From positions 434,001 to 498,000 of the forward strand of contig JADJRJ010000030.1 in assembly GCA_016712265.1 (NCBI GenBank): a stretch of 64,000 nt of DNA, given 5' to 3'. Below are positions 48,132 through 57,828 of this stretch, one piece after another. Below the pieces are notes generated by a model. The model saw only the letters and a program-made list of their open reading frames with translations. It was not told the origin of the DNA and ran no database searches. The DNA is from Gemmatimonadota bacterium. Its GTDB lineage: Bacteria > Gemmatimonadota > Gemmatimonadetes > Gemmatimonadales > Gemmatimonadaceae. How positions within the stretch are numbered: position 1 is the stretch's first letter; the number at the start of each line of letters is the position of its first letter. The position numbers and the translations under genes are program-made.

Positions 48132-49390
48132 TCAAGCGCGTCGTCGCTGACTATCCGCTCGCGCTCCTCGCCCTGCTGTTGACGGCGTACGGTGTGGCGA
48201 TGGTCTACTCGGCCGGCCAGACCGATGCGCAGGTCGTGGTCGACATGAATGCCTGGCAACGCCAACTGATGTGGCTCGGCGCCGGCTTGGTGATGGCCTA
48301 CGTGGTCTCGCGGGCCAGCGTCCGCTTTCTCGAATGGGTCGCCGTTCCCGCGTACACCCTGTCCATTGTCCTGCTCCTGATTACCCTCGCCTTCGGCACC
48401 GGCGCGGGGACGGCCAAGAGCATGAGTGGGTGGCTCACCATTGGCGGGGTGCGGTTGGGGCAACCCTCCGAGTTGGCGAAGATCGCCGTCGTGTTGATGC
48501 TGGCGCGGCTCTTCGCCGGGCGCCGTGAGGCGCCAAAGTCGCTGGTCGACCTCATCGTCCCCGCCGTGGCCGTGCTGGTGCCCTGGCTCTTGGTCATGGC
48601 ACAACCCGACCTGGGGACGGGGATGGTCTTCGTCGGGATCTTCTTCGGGATGATGTTCTGGGCGGGCACCTCTTGGCCCTTGCTCTTGCTGGTCGCCAGC
48701 CCAGCCGTGTCACTCATTCTCGCGTTCAGCACCGGGCTCTGGGGGGCGTGGTTTCTGCTCCTCGTTGCCCTGGTCCTCTGGTTCAAGCCGTACGTGGTCG
48801 AGGGCGTCGTGCTGATCGTCGCCAATGTGGTCATGGGGGTTGCTGCCCCCGTCCTCTGGGACAACCTCAAACCACACCAGCAAAGCCGCATCCTGGTGTT
48901 CATTGACCCCCAACAGGATCCCCAGCGAACCGGGTACCACGTCATCCAGTCACAGATTGCGATCGGTTCCGGTGGGCTCACCGGTCGTGGATACCTCGAG
49001 GGGACGCAGAAACAAGGAGCCTTCCTGCCCGCCCAGACCACCGACTTCATTTTTGCGGTTCTTGGTGAGGAGCTGGGCTTTCTCGGTGTTTCGGCGGCAC
49101 TGACGCTCTTCCTCTTTCTGTTTCTTCGGGTCATCCGCGTCGCTGCCCGGGCCAACGACGGATTCAGCTCGTTGGTCGCATTCGGGCTCCTCGCAAGCTG
49201 GTTTGTCCACGTCGTCGTGAATGTGGGGATGACGCTGAACCTCATGCCGATCACGGGGATTCCCCTGCCGTTTTTCTCGTATGGGGGGTCTTTCATGTTG
49301 TCCTGCTGGCTGGCCGTGGGCATTTTGGTCCGCGTGTCCGCTGAAGGACGTGGCGAGGCTGACGCCCTCCCGATCGGGTTGCGGCGCTAA
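48128..49390 (+). CDS. rodA: peptidoglycan glycosyltransferase RodA (SEDS family)
   Basis: Polymerises glycan strands in partnership with PBP2. 420 residues from TTG 48128, which overlaps the mrdA stop (TTGA). About ten membrane segments. SEDS signatures: QPSELAKIA, AQPDLGTGMVF, the large loop with WDNLKPHQQSRILVFIDP, TDFIFAVLGEELGFLG and TGIPLPFFSYGGS. Last gene of the elongasome operon before a short gap. Confidence 0.96.
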   Translation: MIKRVVADYPLALLALLLTAYGVAMVYSAGQTDAQVVVDMNAWQRQLMWLGAGLVMAYVVSRASVRFLEWVAVPAYTLSIVLLLITLAFGTGAGTAKSMSGWLTIGGVRLGQPSELAKIAVVLMLARLFAGRREAPKSLVDLIVPAVAVLVPWLLVMAQPDLGTGMVFVGIFFGMMFWAGTSWPLLLLVASPAVSLILAFSTGLWGAWFLLLVALVLWFKPYVVEGVVLIVANVVMGVAAPVLWDNLKPHQQSRILVFIDPQQDPQRTGYHVIQSQIAIGSGGLTGRGYLEGTQKQGAFLPAQTTDFIFAVLGEELGFLGVSAALTLFLFLFLRVIRVAARANDGFSSLVAFGLLASWFVHVVVNVGMTLNLMPITGIPLPFFSYGGSFMLSCWLAVGILVRVSAEGRGEADALPIGLRR

Positions 49391-49411
49391 ATCGCGTTCC
49401 GATCCTACCGC

Positions 49412-49435
49412 CCGGTCTCGACCGGCCTCATTTTT
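49412..49435 (+). terminator. weak terminator candidate between rodA and accD
   Basis: CCGGT (49412-49416) and ACCGG (49421-49425) pair around CTCG, and five T follow at 49431-49435. The stem is short and the T-run is 5 bases away, so termination would be partial at best. Confidence 0.35.
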
Positions 49436-49440
49436 CCGGT

Positions 49441-50304
49441 ATGGCTTGGTTCCGCAAGGAAAAGAAGACCCGCACGCCGCGCCGCGAGCGCCTCGAGATC
49501 CCGCCGGACGTCTGGGAGAAGTGCGAGGCGTGCGCGCACACGGATATCCGGGAGAAGTTTGTTCGGGCCTTCAATGTCTGCCCGAATTGCGACTATCACC
49601 GGCGGATCCGGGCGCTCGATTACGTCCAGTTGCTCATGGACGACGCCTCGTGGGAAGAGACGGACGCAGACGTGCGCTCGACCGACCCGCTGGGGTTTCC
49701 TGACTACCAGGCCCGCCTCAAGAAGGCACGCACGAATGCGGGGGAGATGGACGCGATCCTCACGGTGGCCGGCAAGCTCGGCGAAATGCCGGTGAATCTC
49801 GGGGTCATGGACTTCGCCTTCATGGGTGGTTCGATGGGCTCCGTCGTCGGTGAGAAGATCGCACGGCTGGCCACGCGCTCGCTTGAGCGGAAGCATCCCC
49901 TGATCGTGATTTCCGCGTCCGGTGGTGCCCGCATGCAGGAGGGGGTCCTCTCGCTCATGCAGATGGGCAAGGTCTCCGCTGTGCTGTCGCAACTGGCGGA
50001 TCGTCGGATTCCCTATGTGTCGGTGCTGACCAATCCGACGACGGGGGGCGTGAGCGCCAGTTATGCCATGCTTGGGGATGCCATCATCGCCGAGCCTGGG
50101 GCGGTGATCGGATTTGCCGGCCCCCGCGTGATCAAGCAAACCCTGGGGCAGGACCTCCCGGAGGGGTTCCAGACCGCCGAGTTCCTGCTGGACCACGGCA
50201 TGCTGGACCTTGTCTCGCATCGCAAGGACCTCAAGCAGACCCTTGGCCGGTTGCTGCGCCACATGAGTGGCAAACCCGCGGCAGCAGGATGGGCGACGAC
50301 CTGA
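49441..50304 (+). CDS. accD: acetyl-CoA carboxylase carboxyltransferase subunit beta
   Basis: Transfers the carboxyl group to acetyl-CoA to make malonyl-CoA, together with AccA. 287 residues. N-terminal zinc ribbon Cys28, Cys31, Cys47, Cys50 (CEAC and CPNC). Crotonase-fold core with FMGGSMGSVVGEKIARL, ISASGGARMQEGVLSLMQM and LTNPTTGGVSASYAMLGD. The biotinylated partner would be charged by the BirA-like ligase at 3821. The last 16 bases overlap folC. Confidence 0.97.
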   Translation: MAWFRKEKKTRTPRRERLEIPPDVWEKCEACAHTDIREKFVRAFNVCPNCDYHRRIRALDYVQLLMDDASWEETDADVRSTDPLGFPDYQARLKKARTNAGEMDAILTVAGKLGEMPVNLGVMDFAFMGGSMGSVVGEKIARLATRSLERKHPLIVISASGGARMQEGVLSLMQMGKVSAVLSQLADRRIPYVSVLTNPTTGGVSASYAMLGDAIIAEPGAVIGFAGPRVIKQTLGQDLPEGFQTAEFLLDHGMLDLVSHRKDLKQTLGRLLRHMSGKPAAAGWATT

Positions 50305-51575
50305 CGTCCTATCGCCAGGCCCTCGACGCGCTTTTTGCCCGCACCACCGGGGTCAGCAAGTTCGGCCTTGAGCGCACCGACGCCTTCCTGGCCATGCTGG
50401 GCCGCCCGCACCTCGCCCTGCCGGTGCTGCACGTCGCGGGAACCAACGGGAAGGGAAGCGCCTGCGCCACGATCGACGCGGTATTGCGCGCCGGCGGCCA
50501 CCGGGTTGGGCGATATACGTCGCCGCACCTCGTCGACTTTCGCGAGCGGTTCCTGGTCGATGGTCGCCCGATCGACCCGGCCTGGGTCGTCGCCTTCCTG
50601 GACCGATGGACGCCGACCGTCGAGTCGTTAGGCGTGACCTTCTTCGAGGCCACGACGGCGATGGCCTTTGCGTGGTTCGTGCACCAGGAGGTCGATGTCG
50701 CCGTTATCGAGACCGGGCTCGGCGGTCGTCTCGATTCCACGAACGTGGTGTCGCCCGTGGTGGCGACCGTGACCTCGATCGGGATTGACCACGTGGAGCA
50801 GTTGGGCCCCACGCATGAGCTCATCGCCGCCGAGAAGGCGGGGATCTTCAAGCCGGGGGCGCCCGCCGTGATTGGCGAGGCCAACGGGCAGGTCGCGGGG
50901 CTCCTGGCCGACCACGCGAGGGGGCGCGGTGCATCCCGGATCGTTGACCTGTGGCGTGAGACGCCACCGCGGGAGATCGAGACGAGTGGACGTGGAACCA
51001 CCTTCACGTTGGAACTGGCCGAGGGCCCCCGACGCGTGCGTACGCCTCTGGCCGGTGTACACCAGGCGTCCAACTGCGCGGTCGCCCTGCGAACGGTGCA
51101 GTCCGCGGGCGGTCGCTGGTGGCCTGGGTGGGACGCCGCGTGCGCCGCCCTGGATCAGGTGGCCCTCCCCGGCCGATTCCAGCAGGTGGGCCCGTGGATT
51201 TTCGATGTAGCGCACAACGCAGACGGAGCGGCTGTACTCGCCTCGACACTGCGCTCGGTTCCAGGTGAGCCCGTGACCGCGGTTCTGTGTGTGTTGGGGG
51301 ACAAGGACTGGCGTGGTATCATGGCGGCCCTGGCTCCGGTTGTAGATGGGTTCATCCTCACCAACGCGCCAACGGCTCCCGCCAGTCGGGCGTGGAGTCT
51401 GGATGAGGCGGTCGCGTACGCCGTCACACAGGGATGGACCGTGGAGTCGGCCCCGGACTTCGACAAAGCCTTGCGGCTCGCCCGCGATCGCGGCGGCAGA
51501 ACGGTCGTGACGGGGTCCTTTCACACCGTCGGCGACGCGATGGATCGCTTGCACGTAAGTCCTCTTGGGAACTAG
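50289..51575 (+). CDS. folC: bifunctional folylpolyglutamate / dihydrofolate synthase
   Basis: Adds glutamate to (dihydro)folate. 428 residues, Mur-ligase fold. P-loop GTNGKGS at 51-57 in LHVAGTNGKGSACATID, then YTSPHLVDFRERF, ETGLGGRLDSTNVV, SIGIDHVEQLGPT with the EKAGIFKPG loop, and C-terminal FDVAHNADGA. The accD-folC order is common. The TAG stop is 9 bases before hisS. Confidence 0.96.
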   Translation: MGDDLTSYRQALDALFARTTGVSKFGLERTDAFLAMLGRPHLALPVLHVAGTNGKGSACATIDAVLRAGGHRVGRYTSPHLVDFRERFLVDGRPIDPAWVVAFLDRWTPTVESLGVTFFEATTAMAFAWFVHQEVDVAVIETGLGGRLDSTNVVSPVVATVTSIGIDHVEQLGPTHELIAAEKAGIFKPGAPAVIGEANGQVAGLLADHARGRGASRIVDLWRETPPREIETSGRGTTFTLELAEGPRRVRTPLAGVHQASNCAVALRTVQSAGGRWWPGWDAACAALDQVALPGRFQQVGPWIFDVAHNADGAAVLASTLRSVPGEPVTAVLCVLGDKDWRGIMAALAPVVDGFILTNAPTAPASRAWSLDEAVAYAVTQGWTVESAPDFDKALRLARDRGGRTVVTGSFHTVGDAMDRLHVSPLGN

Positions 51576-51584
51576 GTTTAGCGA

Positions 51585-52946
51585 ATGTCAGCAGGGGCTT
51601 TGCCAGGGTTCAGAGACTTCTATCCCGAGACGTTTGCGCAGCGGTCGTGGCTCTTCGACCACTGGCGCGCGGCCGCTCGGGGTTTCGGGTTCGTCGAATA
51701 TGATGGCCCGCCGCTGGAACCCCTCGACCTGTACACGCGCAAGAGCGGCGACGAGATCGTTGGCCAGCTCTACAACTTCACGGACAAGGGGGGCCGCGAG
51801 ATCTCGTTGCGGCCCGAGATGACCCCGACCGTGGCCCGGATGGTCGCCGCTCGGGCGAACGCGCTGCGAAAGCCGGTCCGATGGTTCTCGATGCCCCAGC
51901 TGTTTCGCTACGAGCGGCAGCAGAAGGGTCGACTCCGCGAGCATTTCCAGCTGAATGTCGACATTTTCGGCGAGGCCGACGTTGCGGCCGATGCGGAGCT
52001 GCTCGCCGTGGCTTGCACCGTCATGCGACGGGTGGGGCTCGAGCCCGATGATGTGAAGGCGCGTGTGTCCGACCGGCGACTCCTTGCCGCGGTGCTCCGC
52101 GGGCTCGGGATCGCGGAGGACGCGACGCCTGCCGTGTTCGCCGCCGTCGACAAGATCGGCCGCGATGACGATGCCGCGCTGGTCAAGCGAATGCGCGACG
52201 CCGGGGTGACGACCGACGTGGCCGAGCGGGTCCTCGCCACCGTGCGCGCCTCGGACTTTGATGCCCTGGCGAGGGAGTTCGCGGGCAATGCCGATGTCGA
52301 GGCGGCGCTGGCGCGTTTCGCTGACTATCGGGCACTGCTGGACGCGCACGGTGTGCTCGAGTACCTGCAGCTGGACCTGGGGATCGTTCGCGGCCTGGCG
52401 TACTACACCGGCATCGTGTTCGAGCTGTTCGATGCACGCGGGGAGTTTCGCGCGATCTGCGGGGGCGGACGCTACGACAACCTCCTCAAGGCGTTAGGCG
52501 GCGTCGACATGCCGGCGCTTGGCTTCGGCATGGGTGACGTGGTGCTCGGTGAACTGATCGTCTCGCGGTTGGCACCGGGCGAGCTGCCCCCATGGGCAAA
52601 TGCCAACGCGCCTGACATATGGCTTGCGGCCCCCGAAGGCGAGCCGTTGACGAGCACCATCCGCGCGGCGCGTGCCTTGCGAGACGCAGGCGTGCACGTC
52701 GAATACCCGCTTCGGCCAATGTCGTTGAGCAAGCAGCGGAAGGCGGCTTGGTCTTCGGCTGCGAGCTACATGCTGGAGCCCGAAGGTGCGTCGACCGAGC
52801 GGAGCTATCGCGTGAAGGCGGTCATCGAGTTCCGCTCGCTGGTTCGCCAAAGCCTCGCGCAGCACTTCGAAGGGCGGACTGCATCGATCGAGGAGATCGT
52901 CGCAGCATGGCGGTCGGGCGTCGGTGGCGCGACCGATCGACCGTGA
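51585..52946 (+). CDS. hisS: histidyl-tRNA synthetase
   Basis: Charges tRNA-His. 453 residues, class II core with LRPEMTPTVARM (motif 1 region), FRYERQQKGRLREHFQLNVD (motif 2) and ICGGGRYDNLLKALGG. The histidine A signature reads IVRGLAYYTGIVFE rather than the commoner RGLDYY form. A C-terminal anticodon-binding domain (about 350-440, LSKQRKAAWSSAASYM) is present, which argues against the HisZ paralogue. The Ala variant is seen in a subset of bacterial enzymes, so I keep the hisS call. ATG 51585. Confidence 0.88.
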   Translation: MSAGALPGFRDFYPETFAQRSWLFDHWRAAARGFGFVEYDGPPLEPLDLYTRKSGDEIVGQLYNFTDKGGREISLRPEMTPTVARMVAARANALRKPVRWFSMPQLFRYERQQKGRLREHFQLNVDIFGEADVAADAELLAVACTVMRRVGLEPDDVKARVSDRRLLAAVLRGLGIAEDATPAVFAAVDKIGRDDDAALVKRMRDAGVTTDVAERVLATVRASDFDALAREFAGNADVEAALARFADYRALLDAHGVLEYLQLDLGIVRGLAYYTGIVFELFDARGEFRAICGGGRYDNLLKALGGVDMPALGFGMGDVVLGELIVSRLAPGELPPWANANAPDIWLAAPEGEPLTSTIRAARALRDAGVHVEYPLRPMSLSKQRKAAWSSAASYMLEPEGASTERSYRVKAVIEFRSLVRQSLAQHFEGRTASIEEIVAAWRSGVGGATDRP

Positions 52947-53021
52947 CGAGCTGTCGTGCCTTCCGGGCCGCCGGTGCCGCCCGCGCTCCTCGTGCCTCAC
53001 GCCCCTCTGACCAAGCCAACA

Positions 53022-54488
53022 ATGTCTGACAAGGCCCTCACGACCCGCGCAGCCGACTTCAGCGCGTGGTACAACGAGCTGGTGCTCCGCGCCGAGCTGG
53101 CGGACTACTCGCCGGTCCGCGGCTGCATGGTGATCCGCCCCAACGGGTACGGGATCTGGGAGCGCATGCAGCGCGCCCTGGATGACATGTTCAAGGCCAC
53201 GGGCCACCGCAACGCCTACTTCCCGCTGTTCATCCCCGAGAGCTTCCTGCACAAGGAGGCGGAACACGTCGAGGGGTTCGCCCCGGAAGCCGCCGTGGTC
53301 ACCCACGGGGGCGGCAAGAAGCTCGAGGAGCCGCTCGTCGTGCGCCCGACGTCCGAGACAATCATCTACTCGATGTTCGCCAAGTGGGTCCAGAGTTATC
53401 GCGACCTGCCCATCCTGATGAACCAGTGGGCGAACGTTGTCCGTTGGGAAATGCGGACGCGGCTCTTCCTGCGCACCCTGGAGTTCCTCTGGCAGGAAGG
53501 CCATACCGCCCATGCAACGCACGACGAGGCGGAGGCGGAAGCCCGCCAGATGCTGGGCGTCTATCGCACCTTCATGGAGGAGTGGATGGCGATGCCGGTG
53601 GTCACCGGCCTCAAGACGCAGGCCGAGAAGTTCGCCGGCGCGCTGCGCACGTATTCGTGCGAGGCCATGATGCAGGACAACAAGGCGTTGCAGGCCGGTA
53701 CCTCGCACAACCTCGGACAGAACTTCGCCAAGGCGTTTGACTTGAAGTTCCAGTCCGAGTCGGGCAGCATCGAGCACGCCTGGAACACGAGCTGGGGCGT
53801 GTCCACGCGCATGATCGGCGGCTTGGTCATGACGCACGGCGACGACATTGGCCTGCGCATCCCTCCGCGACTCGCCCCGATCGAGGTCGTGATCGTCCCG
53901 ATCTGGAAGTCCGACGAGGAACGCGGCCGGCTGCTTGAGGCTGCGCAACGGCTGAAGGCCGACCTGACGGGTTGGGGCGGTCGCGGGGAGGACCGGATTC
54001 GCGTGCATGTGGATGCCCGTGAGGGGGTCAAGCCAGGCGCCAAGTACTACGAATGGGAGCTGCAGGGGATCCCGCTGCGCATTGAGCTGGGACCGCGCGA
54101 CCTCGCCAACCAGGCCTGCATGACGGCCCGGCGCGATACCCGTGCAAAGGCCGTGCTGCCCATGGAAGGGATCACCGCTGCGGTTGCCGAGCTGCTCAAC
54201 GCTATCCAACAGGACATGCTGGCCGCGGCGCGCGAGCGGCGTGAGGCCAACTCCGTCCGCGAAGTGATCAGCTATGACCGGTTCCGGGAGATCATCGAGG
54301 GCGAAGGTGCCTTTGTGTACGCAGGCTGGAATGGTGACCCGGCGGTCGAGGCCAAGGTGAAGGAGGAGACGAAGGCCACCATTCGCTGCATCCCGGAGCC
54401 TGAGTTCCGCACGGTCGATGGGCCCACGCGATGCCTGGTGACCGGGGAGCCGGCGCAACACCAGGTGGTCTGGGCGAGAGCGTATTGA
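53022..54488 (+). CDS. proS: prolyl-tRNA synthetase, archaeal/eukaryotic-type
   Basis: Charges tRNA-Pro. 488 residues from ATG 53022, which begins like homologues (DFSAWYNELVLRAELADYSP). Class II motifs: VVRPTSETIIYSMFAKWVQS, NVVRWEMRTRLFLRTLEFLW, and WGVSTRMIGGLVMTHGDD. There is no long insertion domain; instead a C-terminal zinc-like domain and a terminal Tyr (WARAY) mark the eukaryote-like type found in some bacteria. An upstream GTG (52956) adds only a Pro-rich stretch. lysA starts at the last base of its stop. Confidence 0.95.
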   Translation: MSDKALTTRAADFSAWYNELVLRAELADYSPVRGCMVIRPNGYGIWERMQRALDDMFKATGHRNAYFPLFIPESFLHKEAEHVEGFAPEAAVVTHGGGKKLEEPLVVRPTSETIIYSMFAKWVQSYRDLPILMNQWANVVRWEMRTRLFLRTLEFLWQEGHTAHATHDEAEAEARQMLGVYRTFMEEWMAMPVVTGLKTQAEKFAGALRTYSCEAMMQDNKALQAGTSHNLGQNFAKAFDLKFQSESGSIEHAWNTSWGVSTRMIGGLVMTHGDDIGLRIPPRLAPIEVVIVPIWKSDEERGRLLEAAQRLKADLTGWGGRGEDRIRVHVDAREGVKPGAKYYEWELQGIPLRIELGPRDLANQACMTARRDTRAKAVLPMEGITAAVAELLNAIQQDMLAAARERREANSVREVISYDRFREIIEGEGAFVYAGWNGDPAVEAKVKEETKATIRCIPEPEFRTVDGPTRCLVTGEPAQHQVVWARAY

Positions 54489-55759
54489 TGCGGACGCCCC
54501 TCCTGGCGGTAGAGGGCGTCCTGCACCTTGATGGTGTCTCGCTCGAGGCGCTCGCGACGGCCGCCGACACGCCCGCCTACGTGTACAGCGGGTCCACGAT
54601 CAGCGCGCGGTACCGGGAACTCACCGAGGCCCTCGCCCCCGTGCCGCATCGCGTGCACTACGCGTGCAAGGCAAATGCGTCGCTCGGCATCCTTGGCTGG
54701 CTGCGCGAACTGGGCGCCGGCGTGGACGTGGTCTCTGGTGGTGAGCTGTACCGTGCCCAACAGGCCGGGTTTGCGCCAGGCGCGATCATCTTCGGCGGGG
54801 TGGGGAAGTCCCCCCAGGAACTGCAGGCCGCCGTCGCCGCCCAGGTGCATCTCATCACCGTCGAGTCCGAAGCGGAGTTGCGGGAGATTAGTGCCATCGC
54901 CAGCACGCAGGGGGTCCAGGCCCGCATCGGGGTGCGCGTGAACCCGGAAGTGGCCGTGGACAGCGTCCATGCCTACATCAAGACAGGACAGAAGGGAGAC
55001 AAGTTCGGCGTGCCCTGGGATGAGGCAGAACGCGTGGCGCGGCTCGCCCACGCGTTGCCTGCCGTTAGCCTGGTCGCCGTCGGCATGCACATCGGCTCAC
55101 AGCTGACCAACCTCGCCCCGCTCGCGGACGGACTGCAGCGGCTGGAGACGTTGGTCGGTCGACTCCGCAGTACCGGGGTCTCGACCCTGGAATCGCTGGA
55201 TATTGGCGGCGGGCTCTACGTGCCGTATGACCACGAGCCAGCGGCAGACCTCGTGCAGTATGCGGCGATCGTGGTGCCGGCGCTCCAGCGCATCGCCCTG
55301 ACCCTGATCGTGGAGCCCGGCCGATTCCTTGTCGCCGAGGCGGGCGCCCTGCTGACGCGCGTGCTGTACCGCAAGCGCACCGGTGGACGCGACGTGCTCG
55401 TGACGGATGCCGGCATGAGCGACCTCCTGCGTCCGTCGCACTACGACGCCTATCACCGGATCCTCGCGGTCCGGCCGAGGGAGGCCCGCACCACCCTGGA
55501 TGTCGTCGGCCCGATCTGCGAGAGCGGGGACTTCCTCGCCCTCGACCGCCCCATGGAGGACGTCGGCGCCGGCGAACTCCTCGTCCTCTGCACGACGGGT
55601 GCGTACGGTTCGTGCATGGCATCGAACTACAATTCGCGCACGCGAGCCACCGAGCTGCTGGTACACCAGGGGCAGTGGGCGGTGATCACCGAACGCGAGT
55701 CATACGCGGACCTTGTCCGGCGCGAGACTGTCACCCCCCAGTGGAGGACGCAGGCATGA
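54488..55759 (+). CDS. lysA: diaminopimelate decarboxylase
   Basis: PLP enzyme converting meso-DAP to lysine. 423 residues. PLP Lys61 in HYACKANASLG, GAGVDVVSGGEL, HIGSQ, the Gly-rich DIGGGLYVPYD, EPGRFLVAEAG and the substrate-site CESGDFL segment followed by CTTGAYG. The start ATG overlaps proS in TGATG. The TGA overlaps the phosphoesterase ATG. Confidence 0.96.
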   Translation: MRTPLLAVEGVLHLDGVSLEALATAADTPAYVYSGSTISARYRELTEALAPVPHRVHYACKANASLGILGWLRELGAGVDVVSGGELYRAQQAGFAPGAIIFGGVGKSPQELQAAVAAQVHLITVESEAELREISAIASTQGVQARIGVRVNPEVAVDSVHAYIKTGQKGDKFGVPWDEAERVARLAHALPAVSLVAVGMHIGSQLTNLAPLADGLQRLETLVGRLRSTGVSTLESLDIGGGLYVPYDHEPAADLVQYAAIVVPALQRIALTLIVEPGRFLVAEAGALLTRVLYRKRTGGRDVLVTDAGMSDLLRPSHYDAYHRILAVRPREARTTLDVVGPICESGDFLALDRPMEDVGAGELLVLCTTGAYGSCMASNYNSRTRATELLVHQGQWAVITERESYADLVRRETVTPQWRTQA

Positions 55760-56277
55760 AGGTCGGACTCCTGTCGGACACCCATGACCGCATCCCTGCG
55801 GTGCGCTCACTCCTCCAGTACATGCAGGAACACGGGGTCAACCTCGTGCTGCACGCCGGCGACTTCTGCGCTCCGTTCTCGCTGCGCCCGTTTGTCGAGA
55901 TGAACATGCCGCTCATCGGCGTGTTCGGCCGAAACGATGGCGACCGCGAGGGGTTGCGGGCTTACGCCCAGCAGGGGGTCGGCATCGAGCTGTTCGAGTC
56001 GCCGCATTCCCTCGAACTGGGTGGGCAACGGATCTTGATGGTGCACGACCTCAATGAGGTGAATGATCGCTCCATTGCCGGCCACGGTATCGTCGTCCAT
56101 GGCTTCACGCATCGTGAGGAGATGAAGGACCGCGGCGACACGCTGATCGTGAATCCCGGCGAGGGATGCGGATGGCTGAACGGCGAGCCGAGCGGCGCCA
56201 TCCTCGACCTCGAAACCCGCCAACTGCAGTTCTTCAAGTTGCGTCACACCGACACCTACACGCCGGACGCGCCGTGA
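55756..56277 (+). CDS. YfcE/MJ0936-type metallophosphoesterase
   Basis: 173 residues. Calcineurin-like metal motifs: DTHD at 8-11 (LSDTHD), GDFC with Asp36, GRNDGD in place of the GNHD/GNCD element, VHDLNE, and GFTHRE near residue 115. Members hydrolyse phosphodiesters in vitro; the physiological substrate is unknown. It is embedded between lysA and guaA with ATGA and GTGA overlaps, so it is cotranscribed with both. Confidence 0.85.
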   Translation: MKVGLLSDTHDRIPAVRSLLQYMQEHGVNLVLHAGDFCAPFSLRPFVEMNMPLIGVFGRNDGDREGLRAYAQQGVGIELFESPHSLELGGQRILMVHDLNEVNDRSIAGHGIVVHGFTHREEMKDRGDTLIVNPGEGCGWLNGEPSGAILDLETRQLQFFKLRHTDTYTPDAP

Positions 56278-57824
56278 GCATTCCGACGGACCGAATCCTG
56301 ATCCTTGATTGCGGATCGCAGTTCACACAGCTGATTGCCCGTCGCGTGCGCGAGGCGCGGGTGTACTCGGAGATCCATCCCCCGCGTTCCCTGGCCTGGA
56401 TCCAGGAATGGAAGCCCACCGGGATCATCCTGTCCGGTGGTCCGTCGTCGGTGTACGAGGACGGCGCGCCGACCTTCGATCCCGGCATCCTCGACGTGGC
56501 GCCAGTCCTCGGCGTCTGCTACGGCATGCAGTGGATCGCCCACGCGGTGGGCGGTGAGGTCAAGGCCGGGGGACGGCGGGAGTACGGACGTGCGGAGGTG
56601 ACGATCCTGGAGGCCGAGGGCGTGTTTGGCGGCTTCGCGCCTCACGAGCGCACGCAGGTGTGGATGAGCCACGGCGATCACGTCGAAAGTGTCCCTCCGG
56701 GATTCCTCGTCACCGCCGCGAGTGAAGACAACCCCGTGGTCGCGATGCGCCACGAGACGCGCCCTATTCACGGCGTGCAATTCCACGCGGAGGTGATGCA
56801 TACCACGCGAGGTGCGGAGGTGATTGCGAACTTCCTGTTCGATGTCTGCCATTGCGCCCCGTCGTGGACGCCGGGTCACTTCATCGAGGAGGAAGTGACC
56901 CGCATCAAGGCGCTGGTGGGCGACAAGCACGTGATCTGTGGACTCTCGGGCGGCGTCGACTCGTCCGTCGCGGCGGCGCTGGTTCACCGGGCGATCGGCG
57001 ACCAGCTCACCTGCATCTTCGTCGACACCGGGCTGTTGCGACAGAACGAGCGCGAACAGGTGGAGCACATGTTCGGCTCGCACATGGGGATGAAGTTGGT
57101 AACGGTGCGGGCGGAGTCGCGCTTCCTCACCGCGCTCGCTGGCGTCGACGACCCGGAGCGCAAGCGCAAGATCATCGGGCACACGTTCATCGACGTGTTT
57201 GAGGATGCTGCCGCTGCGGCCGGGCAGGACGCCGCGTTCCTGGTGCAGGGCACGTTGTACCCGGACGTCATCGAGTCCATCTCGGCCAAGGGCGGCCCCA
57301 GTGCGACGATCAAGACCCATCACAATGTCGGGGGGCTCAAGCCTGACATGAAGTTTGCGCTCATCGAGCCGTTGCGCGAGTTGTTCAAGGACGAGGTGCG
57401 CAACGTGGGACGCGAGCTTGGGCTTCCGGAGGAGATGGTCGGTCGCCACCCCTTTCCGGGCCCCGGCCTGGCCATCCGGGTGCTGAGCGATGTGACGGAG
57501 GAGAAACTCGCCGTGCTCCGCCAGGCCGATGCGATCTATTTGGAAGAGATTCGGAGCGCCGGTTTGTACGGGGACATCTGGCAGGCATTCGCGGTGTTGT
57601 TACCCGTACGGAGTGTCGGGGTCATGGGAGACTTCCGGACGTACGACAATGTCGTGGGCCTTCGCGCCGTGACCAGCACCGACGGGATGACCGCCGATTG
57701 GTTCGCGTTTCCCCCGGAGGTGCTCGGCCGGATGTCGAATCGCATTATCAACGAGGTCAAGGGCGTGAATCGCGTGGTGTACGACGTGTCATCCAAGCCG
57801 CCGGCGACCATCGAGTGGGAGTAG
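56274..57824 (+). CDS. guaA: GMP synthase (glutamine-hydrolysing)
   Basis: Amination of XMP to GMP. 516 residues from GTG 56274. Class I amidotransferase domain with Cys82 in GVCYGMQW and GVQFHAEV; PP-loop ATPase domain SGGVDSSVAAAL; dimerisation domain with HHNVGGL and RHPFPGPGLAIRVL; ends in TIEWE as usual. A MATE pump gene follows after 4 bases. Confidence 0.98.
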   Translation: MSIPTDRILILDCGSQFTQLIARRVREARVYSEIHPPRSLAWIQEWKPTGIILSGGPSSVYEDGAPTFDPGILDVAPVLGVCYGMQWIAHAVGGEVKAGGRREYGRAEVTILEAEGVFGGFAPHERTQVWMSHGDHVESVPPGFLVTAASEDNPVVAMRHETRPIHGVQFHAEVMHTTRGAEVIANFLFDVCHCAPSWTPGHFIEEEVTRIKALVGDKHVICGLSGGVDSSVAAALVHRAIGDQLTCIFVDTGLLRQNEREQVEHMFGSHMGMKLVTVRAESRFLTALAGVDDPERKRKIIGHTFIDVFEDAAAAAGQDAAFLVQGTLYPDVIESISAKGGPSATIKTHHNVGGLKPDMKFALIEPLRELFKDEVRNVGRELGLPEEMVGRHPFPGPGLAIRVLSDVTEEKLAVLRQADAIYLEEIRSAGLYGDIWQAFAVLLPVRSVGVMGDFRTYDNVVGLRAVTSTDGMTADWFAFPPEVLGRMSNRIINEVKGVNRVVYDVSSKPPATIEWE

Positions 57825-57828
57825 GCGG

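Noticed and set aside
52494..54461. A 655-residue antisense frame opposite hisS-proS
   Set aside because: Shadow of proS codon usage; it is rich in His, Arg and Leu, with no motif.
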